Assembly (NCBI RefSeq): GCF_011057715.1
Contig: NZ_LNGH01000022.1
Span: 1-64,000, forward strand
Source: Marinitoga sp. 38H-ov
Lineage (GTDB): Bacteria > Thermotogota > Thermotogae > Petrotogales > Petrotogaceae
Direction: 5' to 3'
DNA length: 64,000 nucleotides
Positions 9,375-18,419 of the stretch are shown here, piece by piece. The notes under the pieces were generated by a model that worked only from the letters and a program-made list of their open reading frames with translations, searched no databases and was not told where the DNA came from. Made by a program: the position numbers and the translations under genes. Position 1 is the first letter of the stretch. Each line of letters begins with the position of its first letter.

Positions 9375-10397
9375 ATGAGAATAGGTATATTAACAGGAGG
9401 TGGAGATTGTCCGGGATTAAATGCTGTTATTAGAGGCATTGTTCATGCAGCTGGTGAAGGATATGAAACATATGGTATATTAAATGGATGGAAAGGTATG
9501 CTTACAAAAGAAATGATGAAATTAGATAAAGATGATGTAGAAGGGATACATATATTAGGTGGAACAATCTTAGGTACAGCTAGAGTAAATCCCTTTAAAA
9601 CAGAAGAAGGAAAAGAATTAATTGAAAAAAATTTTAAAGAAATGGGACTAGATGCATTAATTGCAATTGGTGGAGATGATACATTATCAGTAGCAGCCAA
9701 ATTATCTAGTTTAGGCTATCCGGTTGTAGGTGTTCCAAAAACAATTGATAATGATGTATCTAATACTGATTATACGTTTGGGTTTCATACAGCTGTTAAT
9801 GTAGGAGCAGATGCTATAGATAGATTGCATTCTACTGCAAAATCACATCAAAGAGTTATGGTTGTTGAATTAATGGGAAGAGAGGCTGGTTGGATAACAA
9901 TTGAAGCTGGCATGGCTGCAGGAGCTCATTTGATTTTAATACCTGAATTTCCAATGACTATATCTGAAATAGTTAACTATGTAAACAAGAGAATGCAAGA
10001 AAAGAAATATATGATAATAGCTGTAGCGGAAGGATTTAAACCTACAGAATTAGAGCAAGTTATAGCAGATGTTTCTACAGTTGATGCTTTTGGACACATA
10101 AAATTAGGTGGAATAGCTCATTATTTAGCAGAAATAATTGAACAAAAAACAGGTTATGAAACAAGATCAGTTGTTCTTGGCCATTTGTTAAGAGGAGGGA
10201 CTCCTACAGCATTTGATAGAATTTTGGGTACAAGGTATGGAGTTGAAGCTATGAATTTAGTAAAAAATAAGGATTTTGGTAGGATGGTTGCATTAAAAGG
10301 TAATCAAATAATATCTATTCCATTAGAATATGGAGTGGCAACAAAAAAATTAGTTCCTTTTGAATATTATAAACTAGCACAATTGTTTTTTGATTAA
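9375..10397 (+). CDS. 6-phosphofructokinase, probably pyrophosphate-dependent
   Basis: 340 residues from the ATG at 9375, which follows GAAAGGGGAGGG; an earlier ATG at 9342 would make the ribosome binding site coding and is rejected. The enzyme phosphorylates fructose 6-phosphate. Motifs: GILTGGGDCPGLNAVIRG (phosphate donor site), IGGDDT at 98-103, PKTIDND at 121-127, and MGREAGWI (substrate binding). ATP enzymes usually have Gly where this protein has Asp102 and Gly where it has Lys122. Asp and Lys at these places are the hallmark of PPi-dependent PFK, because they block the ATP adenine and phosphate positions. Length fits the shorter group III enzymes. A membrane pyrophosphatase is encoded 8 kb away. 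An ATP-dependent or mixed activity cannot be excluded by sequence alone. Confidence 0.88.
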   Translation: MRIGILTGGGDCPGLNAVIRGIVHAAGEGYETYGILNGWKGMLTKEMMKLDKDDVEGIHILGGTILGTARVNPFKTEEGKELIEKNFKEMGLDALIAIGGDDTLSVAAKLSSLGYPVVGVPKTIDNDVSNTDYTFGFHTAVNVGADAIDRLHSTAKSHQRVMVVELMGREAGWITIEAGMAAGAHLILIPEFPMTISEIVNYVNKRMQEKKYMIIAVAEGFKPTELEQVIADVSTVDAFGHIKLGGIAHYLAEIIEQKTGYETRSVVLGHLLRGGTPTAFDRILGTRYGVEAMNLVKNKDFGRMVALKGNQIISIPLEYGVATKKLVPFEYYKLAQLFFD

Positions 10398-10432
10398 ATT
10401 AAATTTATTTTATATAGAGGTGAGATTTAGTA

Positions 10433-11326
10433 ATGAATTATGCAATAACTATAGGAACATTTGATGGTGTTCATAAAGGTCACCAAATAATATTAAAGAA
10501 AACACTAGATATTGCCAAAAAATATTCATTTATACCTAAAGCATATATAATGAAATATCCAGCTACTAAATATTTTGGAGATTTTAAAGGGGTTATTTTA
10601 CCTTCGTATAAGAGAGCGGAAATTCTTCAAAAAATGGGATTTGAAACAGAAATTTTTGATTTACCTGATGTAATACATATTACTCATAGTGAATATTTAG
10701 ATTATTTATTAGAAAATGGTATGAAAGCAATTATTTGTGGAAAGGATTTTACATTTGGTAAAGGCAAAAAAGGAGATGTTTCATATTTATTATCAGAAAA
10801 ACATAAAAAGAACTATATTGTTGAAGTATTAAGCGATATAAAAAATTCTGAAATAAGAATAAGCTCAACATTTATTAGAAGAGAACTATTAAATGGTAAT
10901 ATTGTCCAGGCAAATAAATTATTAGGTCGCAAATGGACATTAGAAGGACCTGTTTATGAAGATAGACATATTGGTTTTAAATTAGGATTTCCTACTGCTA
11001 ATATAGATATAAGATATAAAGAGGAGGTTTTATTTCCAAAGTATGGTGTTTATTTAGTTAAAGGTGGTGTGAAAGGAAGCAATTATAAATATTATGGATT
11101 GATGAGCGTTGGGATAAGGCCTACATTTAATGAAAACAAGAAAGAACCTAAAGTTGAAATATATTTCTTAGATTTTTTTGGGGATTTATATAACAAAATT
11201 ATAGAAATAGAGGTCTTAGATTTTCTTAGAGAAGAAATAAAATTTAATTCTGAAAGAGATCTTATTAAACAAATGGTTAAAGATGAGGATAATGCAAGAA
11301 AATTAATAAATAAAATGGGTGACTAA
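10433..11326 (+). CDS. ribF: Bifunctional riboflavin kinase/FAD synthetase
   Basis: 297 residues. Converts riboflavin to FMN and then FAD. The N-terminal nucleotidyltransferase domain has ITIGTFDGVHKGHQIIL (HxGH-like motif), FGKGKKGD and ISSTFIRRELLNG. The C-terminal flavokinase domain has RHIGFKLGFPTANIDI, which contains the PTAN nucleotide-binding motif, then PKYGVYLV and SVGIRPTF. Preceded by AGAGGTGAG, 35 bases after PFK and probably in the same transcript. Its stop codon lies in a hairpin shared with fliD. Confidence 0.95.
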   Translation: MNYAITIGTFDGVHKGHQIILKKTLDIAKKYSFIPKAYIMKYPATKYFGDFKGVILPSYKRAEILQKMGFETEIFDLPDVIHITHSEYLDYLLENGMKAIICGKDFTFGKGKKGDVSYLLSEKHKKNYIVEVLSDIKNSEIRISSTFIRRELLNGNIVQANKLLGRKWTLEGPVYEDRHIGFKLGFPTANIDIRYKEEVLFPKYGVYLVKGGVKGSNYKYYGLMSVGIRPTFNENKKEPKVEIYFLDFFGDLYNKIIEIEVLDFLREEIKFNSERDLIKQMVKDEDNARKLINKMGD

Positions 11327-11340
11327 AATCACCCATTTTA
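11311..11340. terminator. Bidirectional terminator between ribF and fliD
   Basis: A 12-bp perfect stem (11311-11322 with 11329-11340) with a 6-base loop and T-runs on both sides. The stop codon of ribF sits in it and the stop of fliD overlaps its other end, so one element serves both convergent genes. Confidence 0.85.
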
Positions 11341-13176
11341 TTTTGAGAAAGCACTTGCTATCCAAGAACCTTGTTGCTGAATATTAGATATAGATTGTTC
11401 CATAGCTGAAAATTTTTGCCAATAATATGCTTCTTTTCGTTGGAGTTGATCGATTAAAGATGTCATTCTTTTAGCTATATCTCTCATTTCAAGACCAATA
11501 GTACCAGTAGTGCTAGAAATTTGGTCAATAGTTCCTCCGAATTTTGTAGTTTCCCATATATAATCCTTGAATTTTATGGCAATACCTTTATTATTATCAT
11601 CTTCGTATGCAAATAATTTCCAGATTTCTTCTGCATTATTTTGTATAGCCTCTTTAAGTTTATCTTCGTTAATTGATAAGATACCTTTCATAGTATTTTG
11701 ATAAGTTCCGCCGGCATCACCAGAAGTAATACCTATTTGATATAAGGAATTATAATTTGCATCGATATCAGATGTCCAAGAAACTACCCCGTATGCAATA
11801 TCCCTTAATTTATAAAATATATCTTCTAAGTTGCTATCTCCTTTTAAAACACCTTTTAATTTATCTTCTTCTGATAGAGTTTCACCCGTATTTGCTTCAA
11901 CAGCTTCTTCATTAAGTTTGTCATATATATATCCAATTATTTCATTATATTTATCAACAAATTCGCTAATTTTTTCATAAGTAGCTTCAGTATCTTGAGT
12001 AACTTGAACATCAACCCAATTTGTTGAAATAGATTTTAAATTTAATGTAATTCCATTGTATTCAACGGTATTTCCCCATGTAGTTTTTGTTAAATCAGCA
12101 ACACCATCTCCATCAAAATCAAACTCGACATTAGCGGCAGTACCAGGAGTTATAGTGCCTAAATAATTACCTGTTGAATCTATCCAAGATAAATCATCAA
12201 GTACATTTGTTAAATTACCACCAGAAGAGTCTCCGTCCTCTATTGTAATAGATTGAGGACCGCCATCTTTATTTCTAATCATTAATTTATCTTCATTTTC
12301 ATCATACCAAACAACAACATTAGCATTAGAAGAATTTATTCTAGCAATTAAAGAACTTATAGAATCAGTAGAACTTACGGTAATTTCGGTTCCATTTATT
12401 CTTATAATTCCAGAAGAGATATCAGAACTAATATCAGATAATGTTGTTGATTTACTTACTGCTCCAGCATGAACCGTACTTTCTATATAAGTTCCATTAT
12501 AATTTGCACCATTTAGATTAAAAACATCAATAAAATTACTTGTATCTGAGGAATCTCCAAGCAATATATTATTAACATTTCCTGTTTTATCTTCTATTTT
12601 TAACTTCCCGTTATTTAAGGAAGCTGTAAAATTAGTTGAAGTATTTATTTTATCTATTATATCTTGTATTGTATCAGTTCCTGAAAAAGAAAAGTTAAAA
12701 TTTTCAATAACGTTTCCACTTGAATCTAAAGCTTTAATAGTAAAGGTTCCAGCTACAGGGTTAGTTCTTCCGTTTAAATTATAAAACTGTGTTGTTAAAT
12801 CCGGAATATTACCCAATGTATTATTAGGTGTTAATGATGTAGAAGAAGATAAAGAATTTATTTTTGCTTTAAAACTAACATTACTTGTTGAAGCAGAAGC
12901 GGTAGCTGTTAATACATTTTCATCACTTACTTCAACATTTTTAGGAATTAAGTTATTTTTTAATTTAAAAGTAGCTAAAAAATCCCAAAAATCGCTTAAT
13001 TTACTATCAACTTCTTCCCAAGCTTTTTGCTTTAATTGTAATGTTTCAAAATCACTTTGTAATCTTTCTAGGGGTTTTCTTTCTATAGACATCAATTGGT
13101 CAACTATTGCAGATGTATCCAAACCACTTGAGATCCCTCCAAATTGAAAGGATCCAAGATAACTATTTTCACTCAT
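11338..13176 (-). CDS. fliD: Flagellar hook-associated protein 2 (filament cap)
   Basis: 612 residues. FliD caps the growing flagellar filament and folds exported flagellin. The N-terminal FliD domain has FGGISSGLDTSAIVDQLMSIERKPLERLQ, the usual start of the family. The centre is Ser/Thr/Asn-rich. The C-terminal domain has VDKYNEIIGYIYDKLNEE, DIAYGVVSW, YQIGITSG and the end with KRMTSLIDQLQRKEAYYWQKFSAMEQSISNIQ, which should form the coiled terminal helix. Follows flaG by 15 bases. Confidence 0.95.
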   Translation of the reverse strand: MSENSYLGSFQFGGISSGLDTSAIVDQLMSIERKPLERLQSDFETLQLKQKAWEEVDSKLSDFWDFLATFKLKNNLIPKNVEVSDENVLTATASASTSNVSFKAKINSLSSSTSLTPNNTLGNIPDLTTQFYNLNGRTNPVAGTFTIKALDSSGNVIENFNFSFSGTDTIQDIIDKINTSTNFTASLNNGKLKIEDKTGNVNNILLGDSSDTSNFIDVFNLNGANYNGTYIESTVHAGAVSKSTTLSDISSDISSGIIRINGTEITVSSTDSISSLIARINSSNANVVVWYDENEDKLMIRNKDGGPQSITIEDGDSSGGNLTNVLDDLSWIDSTGNYLGTITPGTAANVEFDFDGDGVADLTKTTWGNTVEYNGITLNLKSISTNWVDVQVTQDTEATYEKISEFVDKYNEIIGYIYDKLNEEAVEANTGETLSEEDKLKGVLKGDSNLEDIFYKLRDIAYGVVSWTSDIDANYNSLYQIGITSGDAGGTYQNTMKGILSINEDKLKEAIQNNAEEIWKLFAYEDDNNKGIAIKFKDYIWETTKFGGTIDQISSTTGTIGLEMRDIAKRMTSLIDQLQRKEAYYWQKFSAMEQSISNIQQQGSWIASAFSK

Positions 13177-13191
13177 TTGACTTCACCTCCG

Positions 13192-13551
13192 CTATGCGCG
13201 AGTGTCAAGAAAAATACCTTCTAATTTATCTAACATTTCAGCCATTTTCACAGCTGTTTCTGAAGGGATTTGTCTAATAATTTTTTTTGAATCTTTATCA
13301 ACTATTTTTACTATGATCATATCAATATCATTATCTACTTCAAATTTTACTTCGCCTTTAAATATTTCTTTGAGATTATTCAATTTTTCTTCTATAACCT
13401 TAGATAATTTTTGTCCATCAATATCTTCTTTATTATTCTTTTCATAATAATTCGTTTCCTTAATATTTTTAGTAGTTTTAATTGAAATATCTTTACTTAA
13501 AGAATCTAAAAAATTTGTAAAATCATTATTTATTCTATTCAAGTCACCCAT
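13192..13551 (-). CDS. flaG: FlaG-family flagellar protein
   Basis: 119 residues. The C-terminal FlaG domain ends IVKIVDKDSKKIIRQIPSETAVKMAEML, the family signature; the first half is polar and variable. FlaG is linked to filament length or assembly and is normally encoded next to fliD, as here. Ribosome binding site GGGGGTGAA. Upstream, a TAAA and a GATAA lie at roughly sigma-28-like distance, but the match is too loose to call a promoter. Confidence 0.85.
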   Translation of the reverse strand: MGDLNRINNDFTNFLDSLSKDISIKTTKNIKETNYYEKNNKEDIDGQKLSKVIEEKLNNLKEIFKGEVKFEVDNDIDMIIVKIVDKDSKKIIRQIPSETAVKMAEMLDKLEGIFLDTRA

Positions 13552-13625
13552 AAATTCACCCCCAAAAAAACATTCTAAAAAACCATTCTAAATTATCCTA
13601 TATATAAATCGTCTAAATTTAAATA

Positions 13626-14459
13626 TTAATTAAAATAATTTGTTACAAAATAGTTAATAGTATCTTGGATTACAAAATCTTCAACATATACTCCCAAGGA
13701 AACAAAAGGTTTGTTTGATCCATGAAAATCACTTCCGGCGGTTATTAACAAACCATTTTTTCTTGCTAATTCTATTAAATAATTAGTATAATGAGGGTCA
13801 CTGGAATAATGGAAACATTCTATTCCATCTAAACCATAATCTTTTAATTCTTTAATTAAAGATTCTAATTGATTGTTTGAAATTCTAAGTTTTTTTGGAT
13901 GCGCAAGCACGGCTAATCCACCAGCTTTTTTAATAGCTTTAATTGTTTTTTTAGGGGAAAATTTAAATCTTTCTATATAACATCTTTTTCCTCTAGTTAA
14001 ATAATCTTCTATAATTTGACTTATAGATGTTCCATAACCCTTTTTTAATAGAATTCTAGCAATATGTGGTCTTCCTATTGTATATAATGAAACTCCTTCT
14101 AAATCCTCAATATCAATTTTAAATCCTTCTTTTTTTAACAATTCAATCATTAATTTATTTCTTTCAATTCTTTTGTTATATATGTTTTCTAAAAAAAAGT
14201 TTAAATAATCGTTATTAATATCTATATTATATCCTAATATATCCATTAATGTAGGAAATTCCGCATTTATTTCTACAGCAGGAATATAATTCAAATTTAT
14301 TTTTTTAGCAAATTCTAAAGCTTCAAATTGTCCTTTTATTGTATCGTGATCAGCAATTGAAAATAATTTTACTCCTAAATTTTTTGCTTTTTTTATTAAT
14401 TGTTTAGGAGATAATGTACCATCAGAATAAGAGCTATGGGTGTGTAAATCTAATAACAT
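13626..14459 (-). CDS. PHP-domain metal-dependent phosphoesterase
   Basis: 277 residues from the ATG at 14459, chosen because AGGAG lies seven bases before it; an in-frame ATG at 14486 would overlap the upstream gene without a good site. Motifs of the TrpH/YciV group: LDLHTHSSYSDGTLSP (metal ligands HxH), FSIADHDTIKG, PAVEINAEF, GRPHIA, LAVLAHPKK, and the C-terminal GSDFHG. These bind three metals. Known relatives hydrolyse AMP, 3'-phosphorylated nucleotides (pAp) or short RNA ends. Last gene of the long minus-strand run, 13 bases after the GGDEF protein. Substrate cannot be fixed from sequence. Confidence 0.85.
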   Translation of the reverse strand: MLLDLHTHSSYSDGTLSPKQLIKKAKNLGVKLFSIADHDTIKGQFEALEFAKKINLNYIPAVEINAEFPTLMDILGYNIDINNDYLNFFLENIYNKRIERNKLMIELLKKEGFKIDIEDLEGVSLYTIGRPHIARILLKKGYGTSISQIIEDYLTRGKRCYIERFKFSPKKTIKAIKKAGGLAVLAHPKKLRISNNQLESLIKELKDYGLDGIECFHYSSDPHYTNYLIELARKNGLLITAGSDFHGSNKPFVSLGVYVEDFVIQDTINYFVTNYFN

Positions 14460-14472
14460 AAATAAACTCCTC

Positions 14473-17400
14473 TCAAATAAACTCAAATCTATTTTTACCT
14501 GATTTTTTTGCTTTATATAATGCTATGTCAGCTTCTTTTATTAAATTATCAATTTTAGGTTCGTTTTTAATTTTTGATATTGAAGACAATCCCATGCTAC
14601 AGGTTATATTGAGATCAGTTGAAATATATAAATCTTTATTAATTTTGTTTAACAATCTAGACGCTATAACTTTTGCTTCATCAATTTTTGTATTTGGAAG
14701 AATAATTAAAAATTCCTCTCCGCCATATCGACATATTAAATCAAAATCCCTTAGATTTTCCTTTAAAGATTTTACTAATTCTACCAAAACTAAATCCCCT
14801 TTTTGATGACCATATTTATCATTTATTTTTTTAAAGTCATCTAAATCTATTAAGATAATGGAAAAATCAAAGTTATATCTTTCATATAATCCATATAATT
14901 CATTTAACTTATTTTCCATATATCTTCTTGTATAAGCGTTAGTTAAAGGATCAGAAATACTATGTTCGTAATGAGTAATTTTATCTAAAACTGAGTATAA
15001 AACATCTTCTAGAACTATTATATTATCTAATATATTAGATATTTCTAAAATATCTAATTCAATATTATCATTAGATATATAAATAGAATACTTATAATCA
15101 TTATTATTAGAAATATAAGATATTATAAACGGGTTTAAAATAAACAAATCTTTTTCAACATAATTTTCATTTAAATAGTTAAAATTATATTCGACTTCAA
15201 AATTATTTGTTATAACTTTAATTAATATTTTATCTAATGGGAATGATTGTCTTAGAAATTCTCCTATTTTTTCTACTATATGTTTAGGAGAGTCAATTTT
15301 AAGTAACTCAATAATTAAATCATTTATTTTTTCATAAAAAATTAATCTAGAAATTAAATTTTCATTCGATATTATATTATCATTTTTTAATGAAGGTAAA
15401 CCAAAATTAATTGATAAAAAATCTCCTATTTCATTAAATTTATTTTTCATTAAAAGGTCATCATATATTTTTTGAGCTTTTCTAAGGAATTTTAAAGATT
15501 TAAAACTTTCCTTTTTTTCATAATAAAATAATCCTAAACCTTCATATAATAAAGCTAATGATAGCTTTTTATCTTTGAATTCATTAATTAAATTATATAT
15601 CCATGTTTCAAATTCTTTATTAAATGAATATTTTGCAATCTTCGAAGAAATAATGTTAATCATTTCTTCTTTAAGGTAAATGAGAGGATTATTTTTGAAA
15701 AATAAGAATGACTCATACAAAATTTTTTCATCATCATATACAACTAAATTATATAAATGTTTTAAAAAATCATCGCTTTCAATAATTTTCATATATTTAT
15801 TATTGAACTTTTTTTTATTTTCAAATAAAGACTTTAAAACTAAAATATTATCTTTGATATGATTAAATGGTTCTTTAATATATTTTTTATTCTTAATATA
15901 TGATTCTATTCTCTTTAAATTGCTTAATAGATTTTGATAATCTTTAGAGTATAAAAAATAATAGTTTTTTATATCATTTGCCAAAAGGAAACTATTATAA
16001 TCATTGTTTAACTTAGAAGATTTTTCTGCTAAGTTAATTACATTGAAAAATTCATTTATATTGCCATTATATAATTTGTTTTCTGCAATATTTATTAAAG
16101 TTCTATTATATGTATAATAATCCCCAATATCTTTTGCAATATCAAGAACTTTATTATTATAATAATCAGAAAGATTAGAGTTTAAGGCTTTATATAGTAT
16201 AGCTAAATTAGCATAGACTATTTGAGTTAATCTTTTATAATTAGTTTCTAACGAAATCTTTAAGGAATTATTATAATACACAATAGACTTTTCTGGATGA
16301 TCATTTTCAAATTTAATACCTAATATATTTAATAACATTCCATTTAGTGTTTTAAATTTTTTAAGATTTGAATATTTTAAAAATATTTTTTCAAATAGCG
16401 AATAAAATTCTAAAATTTTTTCTTTAGTAAGCTCTGTAAAGTTAATACTTAAATAGTAATAAATATATAAAGCTTTTTTATAATCAGTTGTTTTTTTATC
16501 ATTAATTTGTTCGATTAAAATTTTGTTTAACTTATTTTTATCAGAAAATTTTAAAAATAAGTAATAAATATAATTATAAACTTTGTGTGTTTTAAGTTTT
16601 TCTAAATATATTTTTAATTCGTCACTATATTCGTTTAAAAAATATTTTTTTGATAGGTAAATAGCAATAGCTGAATACGGTACATTTTCAGTCATGTTTT
16701 TAATCTCATTAAATCCATAATCAATAAAGTTTAAATTCTTCCATTCAAATAATGATCTTTTCATTTCATTAATTATTAGTGCAATGGCAGACTTATAGTT
16801 ATTAGTGCTTTTTAGATGATATATTTTTTTATTTAAGGATGAGAATTTGCATAAGTAATTATGTATTTTATTTAATTCATCGATAGTTAATAAATCATGG
16901 AGTATTTTTTGATATAATAAATTAAAAAATCTATAGTTTTCTCTTTCTTTTAATATTATGTTGTTATCCAAAGCATATAATATAGAATAATCAAAATCTA
17001 TTTTTAAAAGGTCTTCTAATATTTTAATTTCTGAAATGCTAAATTTATACCCTAAAGCTGATAAATATTTTAAATCATTTTTTATATTTTCAGGAATAGT
17101 TTTAATCTTTTCAAATACAAAATCTTTAAACTTTTTATTTTTAATTTTTTCTGGATAAAAGAAGAATTTCTCTTTATTAAACTCAATAATATTTAAATCA
17201 AAGAAATCTTTAATTAATTGTATTATATTCCCTGGAAGACCATCAGATAAATTATATACAATGTCAACTATTTCAGGATATTCTTTTAAAAAGGATGATG
17301 ATAGAATAACATTTAATAGAATTTTTACATCTTTTAGATTAAATTTTTTAAGTTCTACATATTCAATATTGTTATATCTAATATCTGGTTGTGTATGTGA

Positions 17401-18405
17401 TAATAAAATAATTGAAAAAGGGAAATCAAAATCTTTAAGTAATAAATCCTCTATGAAATTTTTAAAATGAATATCAATATCTTGAAAATCATCAACTATT
17501 AATAATAGTTTTAAATTTTCATTTTCGCTTTTTAATTTATCAATGTAATTCAAAAAATCAAATATATTTATATTATTTTTATCAAATTCTGAAATTAAGT
17601 GATCACTATAAATTATAAAATATCCTAATTCTTTCATTTTATATTTCATAAAATCTATTAACTTAGTTTTACCTGAGCGTTGTGGCCCATATATAAATAA
17701 GTGTTTTTTCCCAAGATTATTTAAAATAATATTACGTTCAATATCACGATTAATAAAATGAGGATATCTAAAATGTTTATTAATGTTTTTATTTTTAATT
17801 TTTTTTAATATAATTTCATATAAATCGTGAACACAAAGAATTTTTTTTGATTTTAATAGGAGTAAAAATTCTTCAATATTTTTACTTTTATTTGGTAATA
17901 ATGAATATAATTTTTCAGACAGTTCTTTTAATGCTTCTATTAAACCTAATTCATTATTTCCATTATTTATTACAATATTATTATCATTTTTTGGTATAAA
18001 AATAGGAGCAAGCATACTTATATTCCCATTTTTATCAATGAAAATATCTTCAAGAGATATGTATTTAAAATTAAAGTTTGAAGAATGAACAATTCTATCA
18101 GAAATATCAAAAATAAAAAATAAAATATTATAATATTTTTCATCATTTAATGATGAATCTAATATTGGAACATCATCCCAATATTCACTATAAATATAAT
18201 ATTTTCCATTTTTATACTTAACCATTTCAGGGATAATTAAACCAATTTCTTTTAATGCTTCTAATTTATATATAATATTTTTATAATTATTATAATTAAA
18301 TACAGTACTTTCCGTGATTCTAACACGGAAAGTACTGTTATTTATTGTTTCAATATATTCTTTTCCAAAAGCTGTATTTCTAATAAACATTTCAAAATTT
18401 TCCAT
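14473..18405 (-). CDS. Giant signalling protein: pseudokinase, AAA/STAND ATPase, TPR-like region, GAF-like domain, diguanylate cyclase
   Basis: 1310 residues, apparently cytoplasmic (no membrane helix). Residues 1-140 look like a decayed protein kinase: hinge YYIYSEY and a catalytic-loop-like ISLEDIFIDKNGNISMLAP in which the catalytic Asp and DFG are missing. Residues 210-400 form a P-loop ATPase with Walker A GPQRSGKT (240-247) and Walker B LLLIVDDFQD (about 300-309). Residues 440-1000 are helical and TPR-like, typical of STAND regulators. Residues 1030-1140 resemble a GAF sensor. The C-terminal GGDEF domain has LIDLDDFKKINDKYGH, GGEEF (1228-1232) and an RxxD inhibitory site (RDFD, 1219-1222), so it should make c-di-GMP and be feedback inhibited. 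It lies between hppA and the PHP gene. A 15-bp perfect inverted repeat lies near the start of the gene. Confidence 0.85.
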   Translation of the reverse strand: MENFEMFIRNTAFGKEYIETINNSTFRVRITESTVFNYNNYKNIIYKLEALKEIGLIIPEMVKYKNGKYYIYSEYWDDVPILDSSLNDEKYYNILFFIFDISDRIVHSSNFNFKYISLEDIFIDKNGNISMLAPIFIPKNDNNIVINNGNNELGLIEALKELSEKLYSLLPNKSKNIEEFLLLLKSKKILCVHDLYEIILKKIKNKNINKHFRYPHFINRDIERNIILNNLGKKHLFIYGPQRSGKTKLIDFMKYKMKELGYFIIYSDHLISEFDKNNINIFDFLNYIDKLKSENENLKLLLIVDDFQDIDIHFKNFIEDLLLKDFDFPFSIILLSHTQPDIRYNNIEYVELKKFNLKDVKILLNVILSSSFLKEYPEIVDIVYNLSDGLPGNIIQLIKDFFDLNIIEFNKEKFFFYPEKIKNKKFKDFVFEKIKTIPENIKNDLKYLSALGYKFSISEIKILEDLLKIDFDYSILYALDNNIILKERENYRFFNLLYQKILHDLLTIDELNKIHNYLCKFSSLNKKIYHLKSTNNYKSAIALIINEMKRSLFEWKNLNFIDYGFNEIKNMTENVPYSAIAIYLSKKYFLNEYSDELKIYLEKLKTHKVYNYIYYLFLKFSDKNKLNKILIEQINDKKTTDYKKALYIYYYLSINFTELTKEKILEFYSLFEKIFLKYSNLKKFKTLNGMLLNILGIKFENDHPEKSIVYYNNSLKISLETNYKRLTQIVYANLAILYKALNSNLSDYYNNKVLDIAKDIGDYYTYNRTLINIAENKLYNGNINEFFNVINLAEKSSKLNNDYNSFLLANDIKNYYFLYSKDYQNLLSNLKRIESYIKNKKYIKEPFNHIKDNILVLKSLFENKKKFNNKYMKIIESDDFLKHLYNLVVYDDEKILYESFLFFKNNPLIYLKEEMINIISSKIAKYSFNKEFETWIYNLINEFKDKKLSLALLYEGLGLFYYEKKESFKSLKFLRKAQKIYDDLLMKNKFNEIGDFLSINFGLPSLKNDNIISNENLISRLIFYEKINDLIIELLKIDSPKHIVEKIGEFLRQSFPLDKILIKVITNNFEVEYNFNYLNENYVEKDLFILNPFIISYISNNNDYKYSIYISNDNIELDILEISNILDNIIVLEDVLYSVLDKITHYEHSISDPLTNAYTRRYMENKLNELYGLYERYNFDFSIILIDLDDFKKINDKYGHQKGDLVLVELVKSLKENLRDFDLICRYGGEEFLIILPNTKIDEAKVIASRLLNKINKDLYISTDLNITCSMGLSSISKIKNEPKIDNLIKEADIALYKAKKSGKNRFEFI
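18302..18338. repeat. Perfect 15-bp inverted repeat inside the GGDEF-protein gene
   Basis: Arms acagtactttccgtg (18302-18316) and its exact complement (18324-18338), loop of 7 bases. It encodes residues about 23-35 of the protein, 68-104 bases after the start codon. The mRNA would form a stable hairpin there. Confidence 0.85.
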
Positions 18406-18419
18406 TGTAAAAACTCCGG

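Noticed and set aside
13552-13625. Sigma-28 flagellar promoter before flaG
   Set aside because: TAAA and GATAA occur, but spacing and the GCCGATAA core do not match well.
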